Below are positions 46,120 to 53,708 of a DNA stretch of 64,000 nt, piece after piece (within the stretch, counting starts at the first letter, position 1; the number at the start of each line of letters is the position of its first letter). Below the pieces are notes generated by a model, which was not told where the DNA came from, searched no databases, and was given only the letters and a program-made list of their open reading frames with translations. The DNA lies in NCBI RefSeq assembly GCF_041206865.1, contig NZ_JBGEDP010000001.1, positions 2,294,001 to 2,358,000 on the forward strand, given 5' to 3'. Source of the stretch: Mycobacterium sp. HUMS_12744610 (GTDB lineage: Bacteria > Actinomycetota > Actinomycetes > Mycobacteriales > Mycobacteriaceae). Both the position numbers and the translations under genes were made by a program.

Positions 46120-46257
46120 ATGTCCGATAGGTCTCCTCGACAAACCATGAGCAAGAAGTCCGGAAAGTCGTTGAAGGAGAAACGGGCCGACAAGCACGTC
46201 AAGGTAGCCCGCCGCGCTGCGGCCACCGAGGCGTCACTTCGCACTGAGAAGCGCTGA
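46120..46257 (+). CDS. Small basic hypothetical protein
   Basis: A 45-aa ORF rich in Lys/Arg (SKKSGKSLKEKRADKHVKVA). In-frame ATGs at 46105, 46120 and 46147 are all possible. Composition suggests a nucleic-acid-binding peptide. Small proteins of this look recur in mycobacteria; function unknown. Confidence 0.55.
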   Translation: MSDRSPRQTMSKKSGKSLKEKRADKHVKVARRAAATEASLRTEKR

Positions 46258-46372
46258 GGCGCAACACCGGTCGTTTGTAGGAGTTTCACCAATCGCCGAT
46301 GGCCGGTGAGCTATGTTGCCAAATTAGCTACAACACAGCCGGTCTCGGCGGTGAGGCATACGCGGCGGTCGT

Positions 46373-46663
46373 TTACTTCTTCTCGTCGTCTGGCTTGTTC
46401 AGTGCCCGGTCCGCGCTACGCACGATGCTGCGGTGGAACTTGTACTGCGCGTCGACGAGCTGGTCAGCCAATTCGATCGCGGCGTCAACGATCTTCTTAC
46501 GCAGCGGTTCTACGGACTCGGGAAGGGCTTGATCGACGGTGTCACGGAACCGACGCAAAGCGTTGGTCGCAGCCTCTTGTCCGGCCTTGGCCGAATCGCG
46601 CACCTCATCGACCAGTTCGGCTGCTCGAGGTGCCATCGTCTTCTTCTCATCGCCGTGGGTCAT
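46373..46663 (-). CDS. Helical hypothetical protein
   Basis: A 96-aa charged amphipathic protein (MTHGDEKKTMAPRAAELVDE), with heptad-like Ala/Leu/Val spacing through LPESVEPLRKKIVDAAIELA, so a coiled coil or helical bundle is likely. ATG 46663 is preferred; ATG 46696 adds 11 residues. No recognisable domain. It is reminiscent of phasin/HBHA-like helical proteins in composition only. Confidence 0.6.
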   Translation of the reverse strand: MTHGDEKKTMAPRAAELVDEVRDSAKAGQEAATNALRRFRDTVDQALPESVEPLRKKIVDAAIELADQLVDAQYKFHRSIVRSADRALNKPDDEKK

Positions 46664-46696
46664 ATCCGAATCTCCCCAATCTCTTTGGTCAGCCAC

Positions 46697-47222
46697 TTGC
46701 TATGTCAACCGGAGGTTAACCGACGCCGGCGGTCGGCCCATACGGCCGAAGGTCACAGACTGAGCAGCCGATGGTCCGCATGCTCAGGCCGAGCCGCCCG
46801 GAGGGCCCCGCTGGCCCGGGCTGTCAGGTAGCGTGTCTGTACACCCGGGCAAGCCGACTTGAAGGGTTGTGATTTCGGACTGTCCCTGACGCACTCCCGT
46901 GCGTCGAACGTTGACTGCTGCGTACGTCGTCGATTGCGGCGTGCCTCGGTGGCTCATTACCTGCCGGCATGTATCGTCAACACATTGGACGTGCCCAACA
47001 CCTCGGCTGCGGCCGGAGTGACGCATCATCTCGCGCCTGCCTACAGGGGGAGGCCCTGCCGCGGCGGCACCAACAGTATCTGCGCGCCCGGCGATCTCGG
47101 TCCGAACTCCGCGGGCCACATCCGACATATTCAACGCTTCACTCGGGCAAGCGCGGCCCACCGTTGAACGTCTCGACGGCGGTCAGCCACGGCGCCGTCG
47201 CGCCGGAACCAAAGGAATCGCC
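46697..47222. other. Intergenic region upstream of fadD, no gene recognised
   Basis: 526 bases. Overlapping short frames on both strands (+ 46859-47167, - 46784-47161) show no family similarity. It must hold the promoter of the fadD-like gene; AAAGGAA precedes its TTG start. Confidence 0.5.
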
Positions 47223-48857
47223 TTGAGCAAATTCACCGAAACGATGTTCCGTACCGCCCAGACCAGTTCGAAGGGCATGGTCACCGGAGAGCCGAATTGC
47301 CCCGTCCGGCATACCTGGGGTGAAGTGCACGAGCGGGCGCGTCGGATCGCAGGTGGCCTGGCCATGGGCGGCGTCGGCCGCGGTGATGCCGTCCCGGTGC
47401 TGGCGGGTGCTCCGGCCGAGATCGCGCCGGCGGGGCAGGGAATCTGGATGCGCGGCGCCAGCCTCACCATGCTCCACCAGCCCACCCCGCGCACCGATCT
47501 CGGACGCTGGGCCGACGAGACGATTGCCGTCATCAAGATGATCGGCGCCAAAACGGTCGTCGTCTCTGAGCCGTTCATGGCCGCAGTCCCACTGCTGTCC
47601 CAGTCGGGTACGCAAGTGCTGACGATCGAGCGGCTACTCGCCGGCGCCCCGATCGATGCGGTCGAGACCGACGACTACGACGTTGCGCTGCTGCAGTTGA
47701 CCTCGGGTTCTACCGGGTCGCCCAAGGCCGTACAGATCTCACACCGCAATGTCGTATCAAACGCCGAAGCGATGTTGGTCGGCGCGAAAGTCGACATCGA
47801 TACCGACGTAATCGTGAGCTGGTTGCCACTGTTCCACGACATGGGACTTACCGGCTTCTTAACCGTGCCAATGTATTTCGGCGCAGAGTTAGTCAAGGTC
47901 ACTCCGATGGACTTTCTGCGCGACACGTTGTTGTGGGCGAAGCTCATCGACAAATACAAGGGCACGATGACCGCGGCGCCGAACTTTGCCTACACGTTGT
48001 TTGCCAGGCGCCTCCGAAAACTGGCCGAGCCCGGCCAGTTCGACCTGTCCAGCTTGCGCTGGGCGTTGTCGGGATCCGAACAAGTCGAACCCGCCGACGT
48101 CGAAGACCTCTGCGAAGCCGGGAAGCCGTTTGGGCTACGTCCCGAGGCGATCCTCCCGGCTTATGGCATGGCCGAGACGACCGTGGCGGTGTCGTTCACC
48201 GAGTGCGGCGCGGGGCTGGGGGTTGATGAGGTTGACGCCAATCTGCTCGCCCTACTGCAGCGAGCCGTCCCGGCGACCAAAGGAAAAACCCGGCGGCTGG
48301 CCACGCTAGGCCGTCCTCTACAGGGGATGGAGGCCCGCGTCGTTGACGACGACGGCAATATCCTGCCCGCCCGGGGTGTCGGCGTCATCCACGTGCGCGG
48401 AGAATCCGTGACGCAGGGCTACGCGACGATGGGCGGTTTCCTTGCGGCACGAGATGACCGGGGTTGGTACGACACCGGCGACCTTGGGTACCTCACCGAG
48501 ACCGGCCAGATCGTCGTCTGCGGCCGGGTCAAGGACGTGATCATCATGGCCGGCCGCAACATCTACCCAGCCGACATCGAGCGCGCCGCCGGACGCGTCT
48601 CCGGCGTGCGACCCGGCTGCGCGGTGGCGGTGCGCCTGGACGCCGGGCACTCGCGGGAGAGCTTCGCTGTCGCAGTGGAGTCCAGCAACTGGCACGATCC
48701 CGCCGACGTGCGCCGCATCGAGCATCAAGTGGCCCACGAGGTAGTTGCCGAGGTCGACGTCCGGCCCCGCAACGTCACTGTGCTTGAGCCGGGGATGATT
48801 CCCAAGACCCCGTCGGGAAAGCCTAGGCGCAGCCATACGCTGGCGCTGATCGACTGA
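47223..48857 (+). CDS. Fatty-acyl-AMP/CoA ligase, FadD family
   Basis: A 544-aa ANL adenylating enzyme. The P-loop is [18 protein letters not shown], the adenine motif [12 protein letters not shown], the hinge and ribose motif [10 protein letters not shown] with [16 protein letters not shown], and the catalytic Lys is in [12 protein letters not shown]. It activates a fatty acid to acyl-AMP and then to CoA or a carrier protein. TTG 47223 has AAAGGAA at good spacing. No polyketide synthase lies next to it, so FAAL versus ligase activity cannot be decided by context. The IS3 element lies 118 bp downstream. Confidence 0.9.
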   Translation: MSKFTETMFRTAQTSSKGMVTGEPNCPVRHTWGEVHERARRIAGGLAMGGVGRGDAVPVLAGAPAEIAPAGQGIWMRGASLTMLHQPTPRTDLGRWADETIAVIKMIGAKTVVVSEPFMAAVPLLSQSGTQVLTIERLLAGAPIDAVETDDYDVALLQLTSGSTGSPKAVQISHRNVVSNAEAMLVGAKVDIDTDVIVSWLPLFHDMGLTGFLTVPMYFGAELVKVTPMDFLRDTLLWAKLIDKYKGTMTAAPNFAYTLFARRLRKLAEPGQFDLSSLRWALSGSEQVEPADVEDLCEAGKPFGLRPEAILPAYGMAETTVAVSFTECGAGLGVDEVDANLLALLQRAVPATKGKTRRLATLGRPLQGMEARVVDDDGNILPARGVGVIHVRGESVTQGYATMGGFLAARDDRGWYDTGDLGYLTETGQIVVCGRVKDVIIMAGRNIYPADIERAAGRVSGVRPGCAVAVRLDAGHSRESFAVAVESSNWHDPADVRRIEHQVAHEVVAEVDVRPRNVTVLEPGMIPKTPSGKPRRSHTLALID

Positions 48858-48894
48858 CCGCGCGGGAGCCGGCGACGAATAGATCTGTCATCCA

Positions 48895-48911
48895 TGAGGG
48901 CAGCACCCTCA
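48895..48911 (+). terminator. Weak hairpin after fadD
   Basis: TGAGGG and CCCTCA pair perfectly around the 5-base loop CAGCA, 38 bases after the fadD stop. No U-tract follows, so it may be a mild terminator or RNA 3' end. Confidence 0.35.
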
Positions 48912-49037
48912 AGGGGGTATGTTGAGCGACTTCGACACCCAGCCCGCTCGCAAAGCGTCGTCCGAACTCTTGGGGTTGACCCCTGATGGTGGACACCTGA
49001 CTGGTGGGACTGCTGGTCCCGCGGGAAGGATGCCCGT

Positions 49038-49337
49038 ATGTCGGGTAAGCGTCGCAAGTACACCCCGGAGTTTCGGGAGCAGGCTGCCCGCCTGGTGATT
49101 GAGACCGGTCGGCCGGTGGCTCATGTGGCCGCCGAGATCGGGGTTGGTGATCAAGTGCTGGGGCGTTGGGTGCGCCTCCAACGCTAAGCGGCCGGAGCTG
49201 GCGATACTGGCGCGGTGCTAGATGCTGATGAACGCGCCGAGCTGGAGCGCTTGCGTAAAGAGAACGCCGAATTACGTTTGGACCGTGAATTTTTGAAAAA
49301 AGCCGCGGCCTTCTTCGTCTCCGAACAGCACCGGTAG
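49038..49337 (+). pseudogene. IS3 orfA, interrupted by an in-frame TAA
   Basis: A 99-codon frame, MSGKRRKYTPEFREQAARLV onward: the helix-turn-helix DNA-binding half of an IS3 transposase. A TAA at 49185-49187 follows WVRLQR, after which the frame continues with VLDADERAELERLRKENAEL and LDREFLKKAAAFFV, the leucine-zipper part. CAA-to-TAA is the simplest cause. The A6G slippery site near the end would direct the frameshift to orfB. Confidence 0.85.
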
Positions 49338-49348
49338 AAGCCTACCGG

Positions 49349-50227
49349 GTGATCGAGGCGGAGAAGGCCACTTACACGGTTAAGCGGATGTGCGAGTGCC
49401 TGGAGGTGTCGCGCTCGGGGTACTACAAATGGCGCAAATCCCGCGAGCGCGGACCGAGTCCGGCTCAGCAGCGACGCACCGAGTTGGATGCCAAGGTCGC
49501 GAAGTTCCACGCCGCCTCCGACGGCGTCTACGGTGCCCCGCGCATCCTGGCCGATCTACGCGATGACGGTGAGCGGGTGTCGCGCAAGACGGTGGCTGCC
49601 TCACTGCGCCGGCAGGGCCTGGCCGGGATCTGTCCGCGGCGGTTCGCGCCGGCCACCACGGTGATTGACCTGGATGCTGCGGTGCCTAAAGACCTGGTCA
49701 AGCGCCGCTTCGACACCGGGATCCTCAACCGCGTGTGGACTTCGGATATCACCTATTTGGGCACGGGTGAGGGCTGGCTTTATCTGTGCGCGGTCCGCGA
49801 CGGCTGCTCACGGCGGGTGATCGGCTGGGCCGTCGACGATTACTTGCACACCGATCTGGTGCAGGCCGCCGTGGAGATGGCTGTGGCGATGCGCGGTGAG
49901 CTCGCCGAGCAGGTCGTGTTGCACGCGGATCGCGGCTGTCAGTACACCTCAGCACAGCTCGCGCGGTTCGCCCATGAGCACAACCTGGCCCGTTCAGTTG
50001 GCCGCACCGCGGTGTGTTGGGACAACGCCCAGCAGGAATCATTCTGGGCGACATTGAAAGTCGAGTTCTACGACCGATACCTGTGGCCGACCAAGGTGGC
50101 CGCCAAGCTCGCCGTCGGCGACTGGATCGAGCGGGTCTATAACCGACGCAGACGTCATTCGGCCCTCGCTATGATGAGGCCGGTCGAGTTCGAAGACCGA
50201 CTCAATCAGACGGCACAAGCCGCCTGA
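49349..50227 (+). CDS. IS3-family transposase OrfB (integrase core)
   Basis: A 292-aa rve-type DDE domain. The catalytic residues are in WTSDITYLG (Asp), LHADRGCQYTS (Asp) and NAQQESFWATLK (Glu); the HTH_21 region is VYGAPRILADLRDDGE. The frame is intact. It is normally made as an OrfAB fusion by -1 frameshifting, which the orfA stop now prevents; a GTG at 49349 could start OrfB alone. Confidence 0.93.
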   Translation: MIEAEKATYTVKRMCECLEVSRSGYYKWRKSRERGPSPAQQRRTELDAKVAKFHAASDGVYGAPRILADLRDDGERVSRKTVAASLRRQGLAGICPRRFAPATTVIDLDAAVPKDLVKRRFDTGILNRVWTSDITYLGTGEGWLYLCAVRDGCSRRVIGWAVDDYLHTDLVQAAVEMAVAMRGELAEQVVLHADRGCQYTSAQLARFAHEHNLARSVGRTAVCWDNAQQESFWATLKVEFYDRYLWPTKVAAKLAVGDWIERVYNRRRRHSALAMMRPVEFEDRLNQTAQAA

Positions 50228-50359
50228 CCCTGTGTCCACCGAACGGGGTCAAGCCCAGGTCCGGCAGAACCATGAGTTCCGACCGTGCGATCGAACAGGT
50301 GCCGCCCCCGAGATCCGGGAGGTGGACGCTACAAGGTCCGGAGGCCGGCAACTGGATCA

Positions 50360-50597
50360 ATGTCAGGCACACGCAGCGCACCACCGCGTTAGTGCAGGCG
50401 CTAATGTCAAGGTCGTGCAGAGGCTTCTCGGACATGCGACAGCGGCCATGACCCTTGACCGTTACGGGCACGTGCGAAGCGGCGACTTGGCTGATACAGC
50501 GAACGCCTCGGGCAAAACAATCGAGGGCGCTGTGGTATCAACGCCGCATTTGGAATCCGAGACTACGAGCGTGGAGACTATATCCGCAGCTATCTAG
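50360..50597 (+). pseudogene. Tyrosine-recombinase (phage integrase) C-terminal remnant
   Basis: NVRHTQRTTALV in one frame (the Arg-His box) and, after a shift near 50390, VSAGANVKVVQRLLGHATAA with LDRYGH in the next, keeping the active-site His and Tyr. This is the catalytic end of an integrase. Everything upstream is cut by the IS3 right end. It stops 5 bases before the tRNA-Met 5' end. Confidence 0.82.
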
Positions 50598-50602
50598 CAA
50601 AT

Positions 50603-50676
50603 GGGGCGGTAGCTCAGTTGGTTAGAGCCGCGGACTCATAATCCGTTGGTCGCGGGTTCGAGCCCCGCCCGCCCCA
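50603..50676 (+). tRNA. tRNA-Met (CAT), island attachment site
   Basis: A 74-base cloverleaf. The acceptor pairs GGGGCGG with CCGCCCC, the anticodon loop is CTCATAA, and the T-arm is GCGGGTTCGAGCCCCGC. The CAT anticodon could be elongator Met or lysidine-modified Ile2; elongator Met is more likely. CCA is not encoded. Its 3' half is repeated at 53293-53330. Confidence 0.92.
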
Positions 50677-50677
50677 C
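50640..50677 (+). repeat. Left attachment repeat (tRNA 3' end)
   Basis: 38 bases beginning AATCCGTTGGTCGCGGGT inside the tRNA anticodon 3' strand and reaching one base past the discriminator. Pairs with 53293-53330. Confidence 0.85.
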
Positions 50678-50873
50678 GTCAGAGGCTATTTTTCAAGATC
50701 AGTCTCGCCAAGTCATCGTTTATTCATCGCACTTAGTGACGGTTCGGTCGAGTAGATCGGTGGCTCCGGCCGCGTGTCGTGTACCGGTCCTGGGTCATCG
50801 GGACGAGGGCGGGGGAGGTGGTCGGGTCCGATGCGTGCCGAGAGACGTCGTCGTCGATCATCGTCGCGACCAT

Positions 50874-51044
50874 CTAGCGGAAGCTGTGACTGTCGCCGAG
50901 CATCCAGATGAGCAATCCCCACGGCATTGTCAGCAGGCCCAGCAGCAGCACCGAAATTGCCGTCGGCCACCCGAGCGGGCAGTCCGGACGCAACGGCTCG
51001 GAGAAGGGGCGTTGCCGACCCCGCCAGGCAGCTTTTGGCTCCAC
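50874..51044 (-). CDS. Possible small membrane protein
   Basis: A 56-aa frame from GTG 51044, with an N-terminal basic part (KAAWRGRQRPFSEPLRPD) and one helix (TAISVLLLGLLTMPWGLLIW) near the C-terminus. No good ribosome site is visible and the start is uncertain. It lies inside the tRNA-bounded island, upstream of nothing on its strand. It could be a small toxin-like membrane peptide or chance. Confidence 0.3.
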   Translation of the reverse strand: MEPKAAWRGRQRPFSEPLRPDCPLGWPTAISVLLLGLLTMPWGLLIWMLGDSHSFR

Positions 51045-51126
51045 TTGTTTGACTACGCAGTATGCCGCGGATGGTCCGCGTCGAGGACGCGCAGCGCCGG
51101 GTCGCGTACCCGAAGTGGCGTGGGGA

Positions 51127-51522
51127 TCACCGCTGTGGGCCTGCTGACGCCACGGCCCGTTTGGCCGCCTCGACCAGATGGGCAGCGGCGCGGTTCATCC
51201 TCTTGCACTCGGCGGTGGACAGCGCCTGGTCGGTGTAGACCGCCTTGTTCTTCAAGCCGAGCAGGATGCTCAGATGTTTTCCGGATCCCTTGTCCGCCGT
51301 TTCCAGCAGAGTGACGGCGTCGTTGTGGGTCCCGCTTGACGAGTGCACTCCTAGCCGGACGCAGCAGATAACGTCGGACGCGGCGATACCGGCGTCCACA
51401 AACAGATCACCCGCTGCATTGGGCATGTCGTCTTGCAGATGCTCAGCGGCGTCGAAAAACTCAACCGCCTTGGACAGGCGCCCCGCGGTGACAGCAGAGC
51501 TGCACTTACGTGTCCCCGCCAT
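51127..51522 (-). CDS. HEPN-like protein paired with nucleotidyltransferase
   Basis: A 131-aa four-helix protein with a HEPN-type layout: GRLSKAVEFFDAAEHL, AASDVICCVRLGVHS, HLSILLGLKNKAVYTDQAL, RAAAHLVEAAKRAVA. The site where HEPN RNases have R-x4-6-H reads KNKAVY, so the catalytic Arg and His appear replaced, leaving a Tyr. ATG 51522 overlaps the nucleotidyltransferase stop by 17 bases, so it is the second gene of that operon. It is probably the partner bound or modified by the nucleotidyltransferase. Confidence 0.75.
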   Translation of the reverse strand: MAGTRKCSSAVTAGRLSKAVEFFDAAEHLQDDMPNAAGDLFVDAGIAASDVICCVRLGVHSSSGTHNDAVTLLETADKGSGKHLSILLGLKNKAVYTDQALSTAECKRMNRAAAHLVEAAKRAVASAGPQR

Positions 51523-52201
51523 CGGGCCCTTCTCGATCCCGCGCCTTACCTCTCGGGCGCAGCTGGCTATTGAGCCATGCCCGTGTCCCGGCGACGGTCA
51601 AGCCTTGCCTGGCCACGTCGCTGAGCAGCGGCTCACCTGCGGCGGCCGCGGCGCGAAGCTCGTCTTCGGTGAACTCGACGATGCGGCCGTCGTTGCCCGT
51701 CCAAGCGGTGACCGACCGTGCGAGTTCGCTCACCTGTTGCTCCCACGCCTCCGGATCACCCAGGCGGCCATCGTGTTCGGTGTCGGAGGCGCGCACCAAG
51801 AACAGATCAATGTCGCTGTCGAGAGTCATCCGCCCCGTCGCGGCTGACCCGAACACCGCGGCGTACTTGGGCACCTCGCCCCACCCTTCCAGGTGCGCCT
51901 CGAGGCGGTCCAGGAACGTTGCGGTCAGCCGTGATAGCGCCAGGATCGGCTCTGCCGCAAGATGTTCGGTGTTGAGTCGGTAAATGTTGGTCCTGCCGAC
52001 TCGATCATGGAGTACCACACCCTGGGCAGTGAGGCGGGTCAGGACTTTGCGGATGCCTTCGCCTGACGCGGTGGTCAGGATGCGCTGGATCTGGGCGATC
52101 GTGAACGTCACCTCGCTGGTCGCCAGCACGCCGAGTACGTCACCGTCCAACGTCGGCGTCACCGTGGCGAACGGCCGGTTCAGCTGCATGGCGGACACCA
52201 T
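51506..52201 (-). CDS. Winged-helix nucleotidyltransferase (MNT-type)
   Basis: A 231-aa protein. Residues about 25-85 form a winged helix (FTIAQIQRILTTASGEGIRK). A minimal nucleotidyltransferase domain follows, with the G-S-x10-D-x-D motif GSAATGRMTLDSDID. In MNT/HEPN systems this enzyme adds AMP to a partner Tyr. Here the fused DNA-binding domain suggests self-regulation through the paired palindromes just upstream. ATG 52201 or ATG 52189 may be the start; the longer frame runs through the operator and is not credible. Confidence 0.85.
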   Translation of the reverse strand: MVSAMQLNRPFATVTPTLDGDVLGVLATSEVTFTIAQIQRILTTASGEGIRKVLTRLTAQGVVLHDRVGRTNIYRLNTEHLAAEPILALSRLTATFLDRLEAHLEGWGEVPKYAAVFGSAATGRMTLDSDIDLFLVRASDTEHDGRLGDPEAWEQQVSELARSVTAWTGNDGRIVEFTEDELRAAAAAGEPLLSDVARQGLTVAGTRAWLNSQLRPRGKARDREGPDGGDT

Positions 52202-52210
52202 CTCTTCGTC

Positions 52211-52244
52211 TACAACTAAAGTTAGAGTATTACAACTATAGTTG
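52211..52244. promoter_or_regulatory. Tandem operator upstream of the nucleotidyltransferase
   Basis: Two near-identical palindromic sites, TACAACTAAAGTTA and TACAACTATAGTTG, start at 52211 and 52231, exactly 20 bases apart, on the same helix face. Each contains CAACTAWAGTTR. The stretch is AT-rich in a GC-rich island and lies 10 bases before the start codon, so it also holds the promoter. Confidence 0.7.
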
Positions 52245-52371
52245 GAACCGCTCAGGCGCACAACGCCAGGGCGGCGATGATCGCCCCATGGCCTTCGATC
52301 GCCAATGACGTTGTCAGTGCTCTCGGAGCGGATCCGCCCGCTGGACACCCACGTCGGTTGTGACTGTGCCG

Positions 52372-52683
52372 TCAGGGGAGTGCTATCCGGAGAGCCTTGC
52401 TGATTTCCTGCATCGTTGGCGAGGAGAGCGCGCCGAGTGGCTCGGTGAGTTCATCGTGGTAGAGCTGCACGATGTCGTCGACCAGGACAAATCCGACGAG
52501 AGGGTCGGCGGCGGTCAAGGGCACGACTGTGGGTACGTGCGCATTCTTGCTCGTCGTAGTGATCCGCGCGGCTAACACGGTGTTCAGGCTTCTGTTCCGG
52601 GAGTTGTTGCTGAGGACAACCCACGGCTTCAAGCCGTGCCCCAGGTCCACTCGGTATGTCTGGCTCCGCATCCCGCGATTCAC
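52372..52683 (-). CDS. MazF/PemK-type endoribonuclease toxin
   Basis: A 103-aa protein of the MazF fold: RVDLGHGLKPWVVLSNNSRN, then TVLAARITTTSK and PTVVPLTAADPLVGFVLVDD, which follow the usual beta-barrel order with the substrate-binding Arg/Ser. It likely cuts RNA. ATG 52683 overlaps the antitoxin TGA (52680-52683), so the antitoxin is made first. The end lacks extra domains. Confidence 0.85.
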   Translation of the reverse strand: MNRGMRSQTYRVDLGHGLKPWVVLSNNSRNRSLNTVLAARITTTSKNAHVPTVVPLTAADPLVGFVLVDDIVQLYHDELTEPLGALSSPTMQEISKALRIALP

Positions 52684-52985
52684 AGATCGGTCTCGTTCCG
52701 GCGCGCGTAACGGTCCCGCGCAACCCGGCGCTCGGCGCTGGCGGGCTCGCTGTTGAACTCTGCGGCCAGTTGGGCGTACCCGGCATCAAGGACTCGTTCG
52801 CGGAGCGCTTCGGCCCCGGCCTGGAGCAAAGCTCGGAGTGCCCCGGCTTCTGATTTGATGTCGCCTTCACCTCGCTGGCTGGCCCAGTCGCGCAGCGCCT
52901 CGAATGAGGCGGACCCTTCGCTTAGGTATGGGGCGATCGCCGCTTCATCCGAGGCTTTGAGGATCAGACTGACTCTCTTGCTCAT
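52680..52985 (-). CDS. Cognate antitoxin of the MazF-like toxin
   Basis: A 101-aa acidic protein, first gene of the pair. SKRVSLILKASDEAAIAPYL at the N-terminus looks like a ribbon-helix-helix DNA-binding start, and the acidic, Ala-rich C-terminal half would wrap the toxin. No named family is certain; the call rests on size, position and ATGA overlap with the toxin. Confidence 0.75.
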   Translation of the reverse strand: MSKRVSLILKASDEAAIAPYLSEGSASFEALRDWASQRGEGDIKSEAGALRALLQAGAEALRERVLDAGYAQLAAEFNSEPASAERRVARDRYARRNETDL

Positions 52986-53292
52986 GCCCCAGATCCTACA
53001 CCGGATTCAGGTGCACGAACAAGCGCACATTTTGATGCATCCCACGTTCCCTCCAGCCTCCGAGCGACCCGCACAGGCGGGTGGTGACCGAAGTGGCTGG
53101 CCCAATGACGAGCAAGCCCGGGAGCGCGAGAGACGGATTGGATCGTCTATCGCAGTCACCGCTTATTCATCGCTAATGATCGAGAACCGGCCTGAATCGA
53201 TGAGGATTGTTCGGTCTTTTGAGAAGCTCAAGTACCCTGTCGCGCAGGACGTTACAGTCCTATCAGTTGGTTACCGAGAACCCTGAATCACG
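52986..53292. other. Right end of the island, no gene recognised
   Basis: 307 bases between the antitoxin start and the right attachment repeat. Lower GC, with no supported ORF; contains the antitoxin promoter region. Confidence 0.5.
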
Positions 53293-53330
53293 AATCCGTT
53301 GGCCGCGGGTTCGAGCCCCGCCCGCCGCAC
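53293..53330 (+). repeat. Right attachment repeat (tRNA 3'-end copy)
   Basis: AATCCGTTGGCCGCGGGT and the following T-arm and acceptor bases match 50640-50677 at 36 of 38 positions. One mismatch would break an acceptor pair, so this copy no longer encodes a usable tRNA end. Confidence 0.85.
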
Positions 53331-53708
53331 TCTGTTCCCGAGACATCGGCTGATGGCTGACGTTTCGTCTTTGGGTGACGCCCGACCTTGTTTCGGCTGA
53401 TGGTTGACAGTTACTTCGGTTGGTCCTTGACGCTCCCTCGATGAGGGAGTTGAGCGTGGCTGAACGCGCCGGCATGTCCGGAGTCTCTGGACTCACCGGG
53501 CGGTTCACCAGCCGTTAAGCTCGAAAGTTCCGGATCTCAACCCGAAGTTCCGACAACCGCCGAGAGGTCGACGGCGTCATGCCCGGAGGATTTCTATGGT
53601 CTCCTCAGGCCGCGTTGCGGCGCACGCGAAGGCTAGCGTCGCGCAGCAGGCGACGCGACCGGCGGGATCCTGCATTCGAACTACGTTGCGGCGCAATGGA
53701 GACGCAAC
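53331..53708. other. Intergenic region with short direct repeats
   Basis: CGGCTGATGGCTGAC (about 53347) and CGGCTGATGGTTGAC (about 53396) are imperfect direct repeats that resemble decayed IS ends. CGTTGCGGCGCA also occurs twice (about 53613 and 53684). No gene recognised. Confidence 0.4.

Larger units (their letters stand above)
48976..50252 (+). mobile_element. IS3-family insertion sequence
   Basis: 1277 bp. The left end TTGACCCCTGATGGTGGACA and the right end read in reverse, TTGACCCCGTTCGGTGGACA, are imperfect terminal inverted repeats. It carries overlapping orfA and orfB in -1 phase with an A6G slippery stretch near 49293. No clear target duplication is seen, and orfA has a premature stop, so it is probably not autonomous now. 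It separates fadD from an integrase fragment. Confidence 0.9.
50640..53330. mobile_element. tRNA-Met-bounded mini-island with two toxin-antitoxin-type operons
   Basis: The last 37 bases of tRNA-Met plus one (50640-50677) recur at 53293-53330 with 36 of 38 identities. The tRNA is reconstituted at the left, as after integration into a tRNA 3' end. Between the repeats lie a possible small membrane ORF, a HEPN-like/nucleotidyltransferase pair and a MazF-like/antitoxin pair, all on the minus strand. No integrase is inside. An integrase fragment lies just outside the left end. Confidence 0.75.

Noticed and set aside
46784..47167. Two opposing ORFs in the fadD upstream gap
   Set aside because: No domain, start signal or conservation evidence.
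48976..50252. Target-site duplication for the IS3 element
   Set aside because: Flanks GGG and GCC do not match; no duplication can be claimed.
50646..51314. 222-aa + frame starting in the tRNA
   Set aside because: Begins inside a tRNA and is compositional; no similarity.
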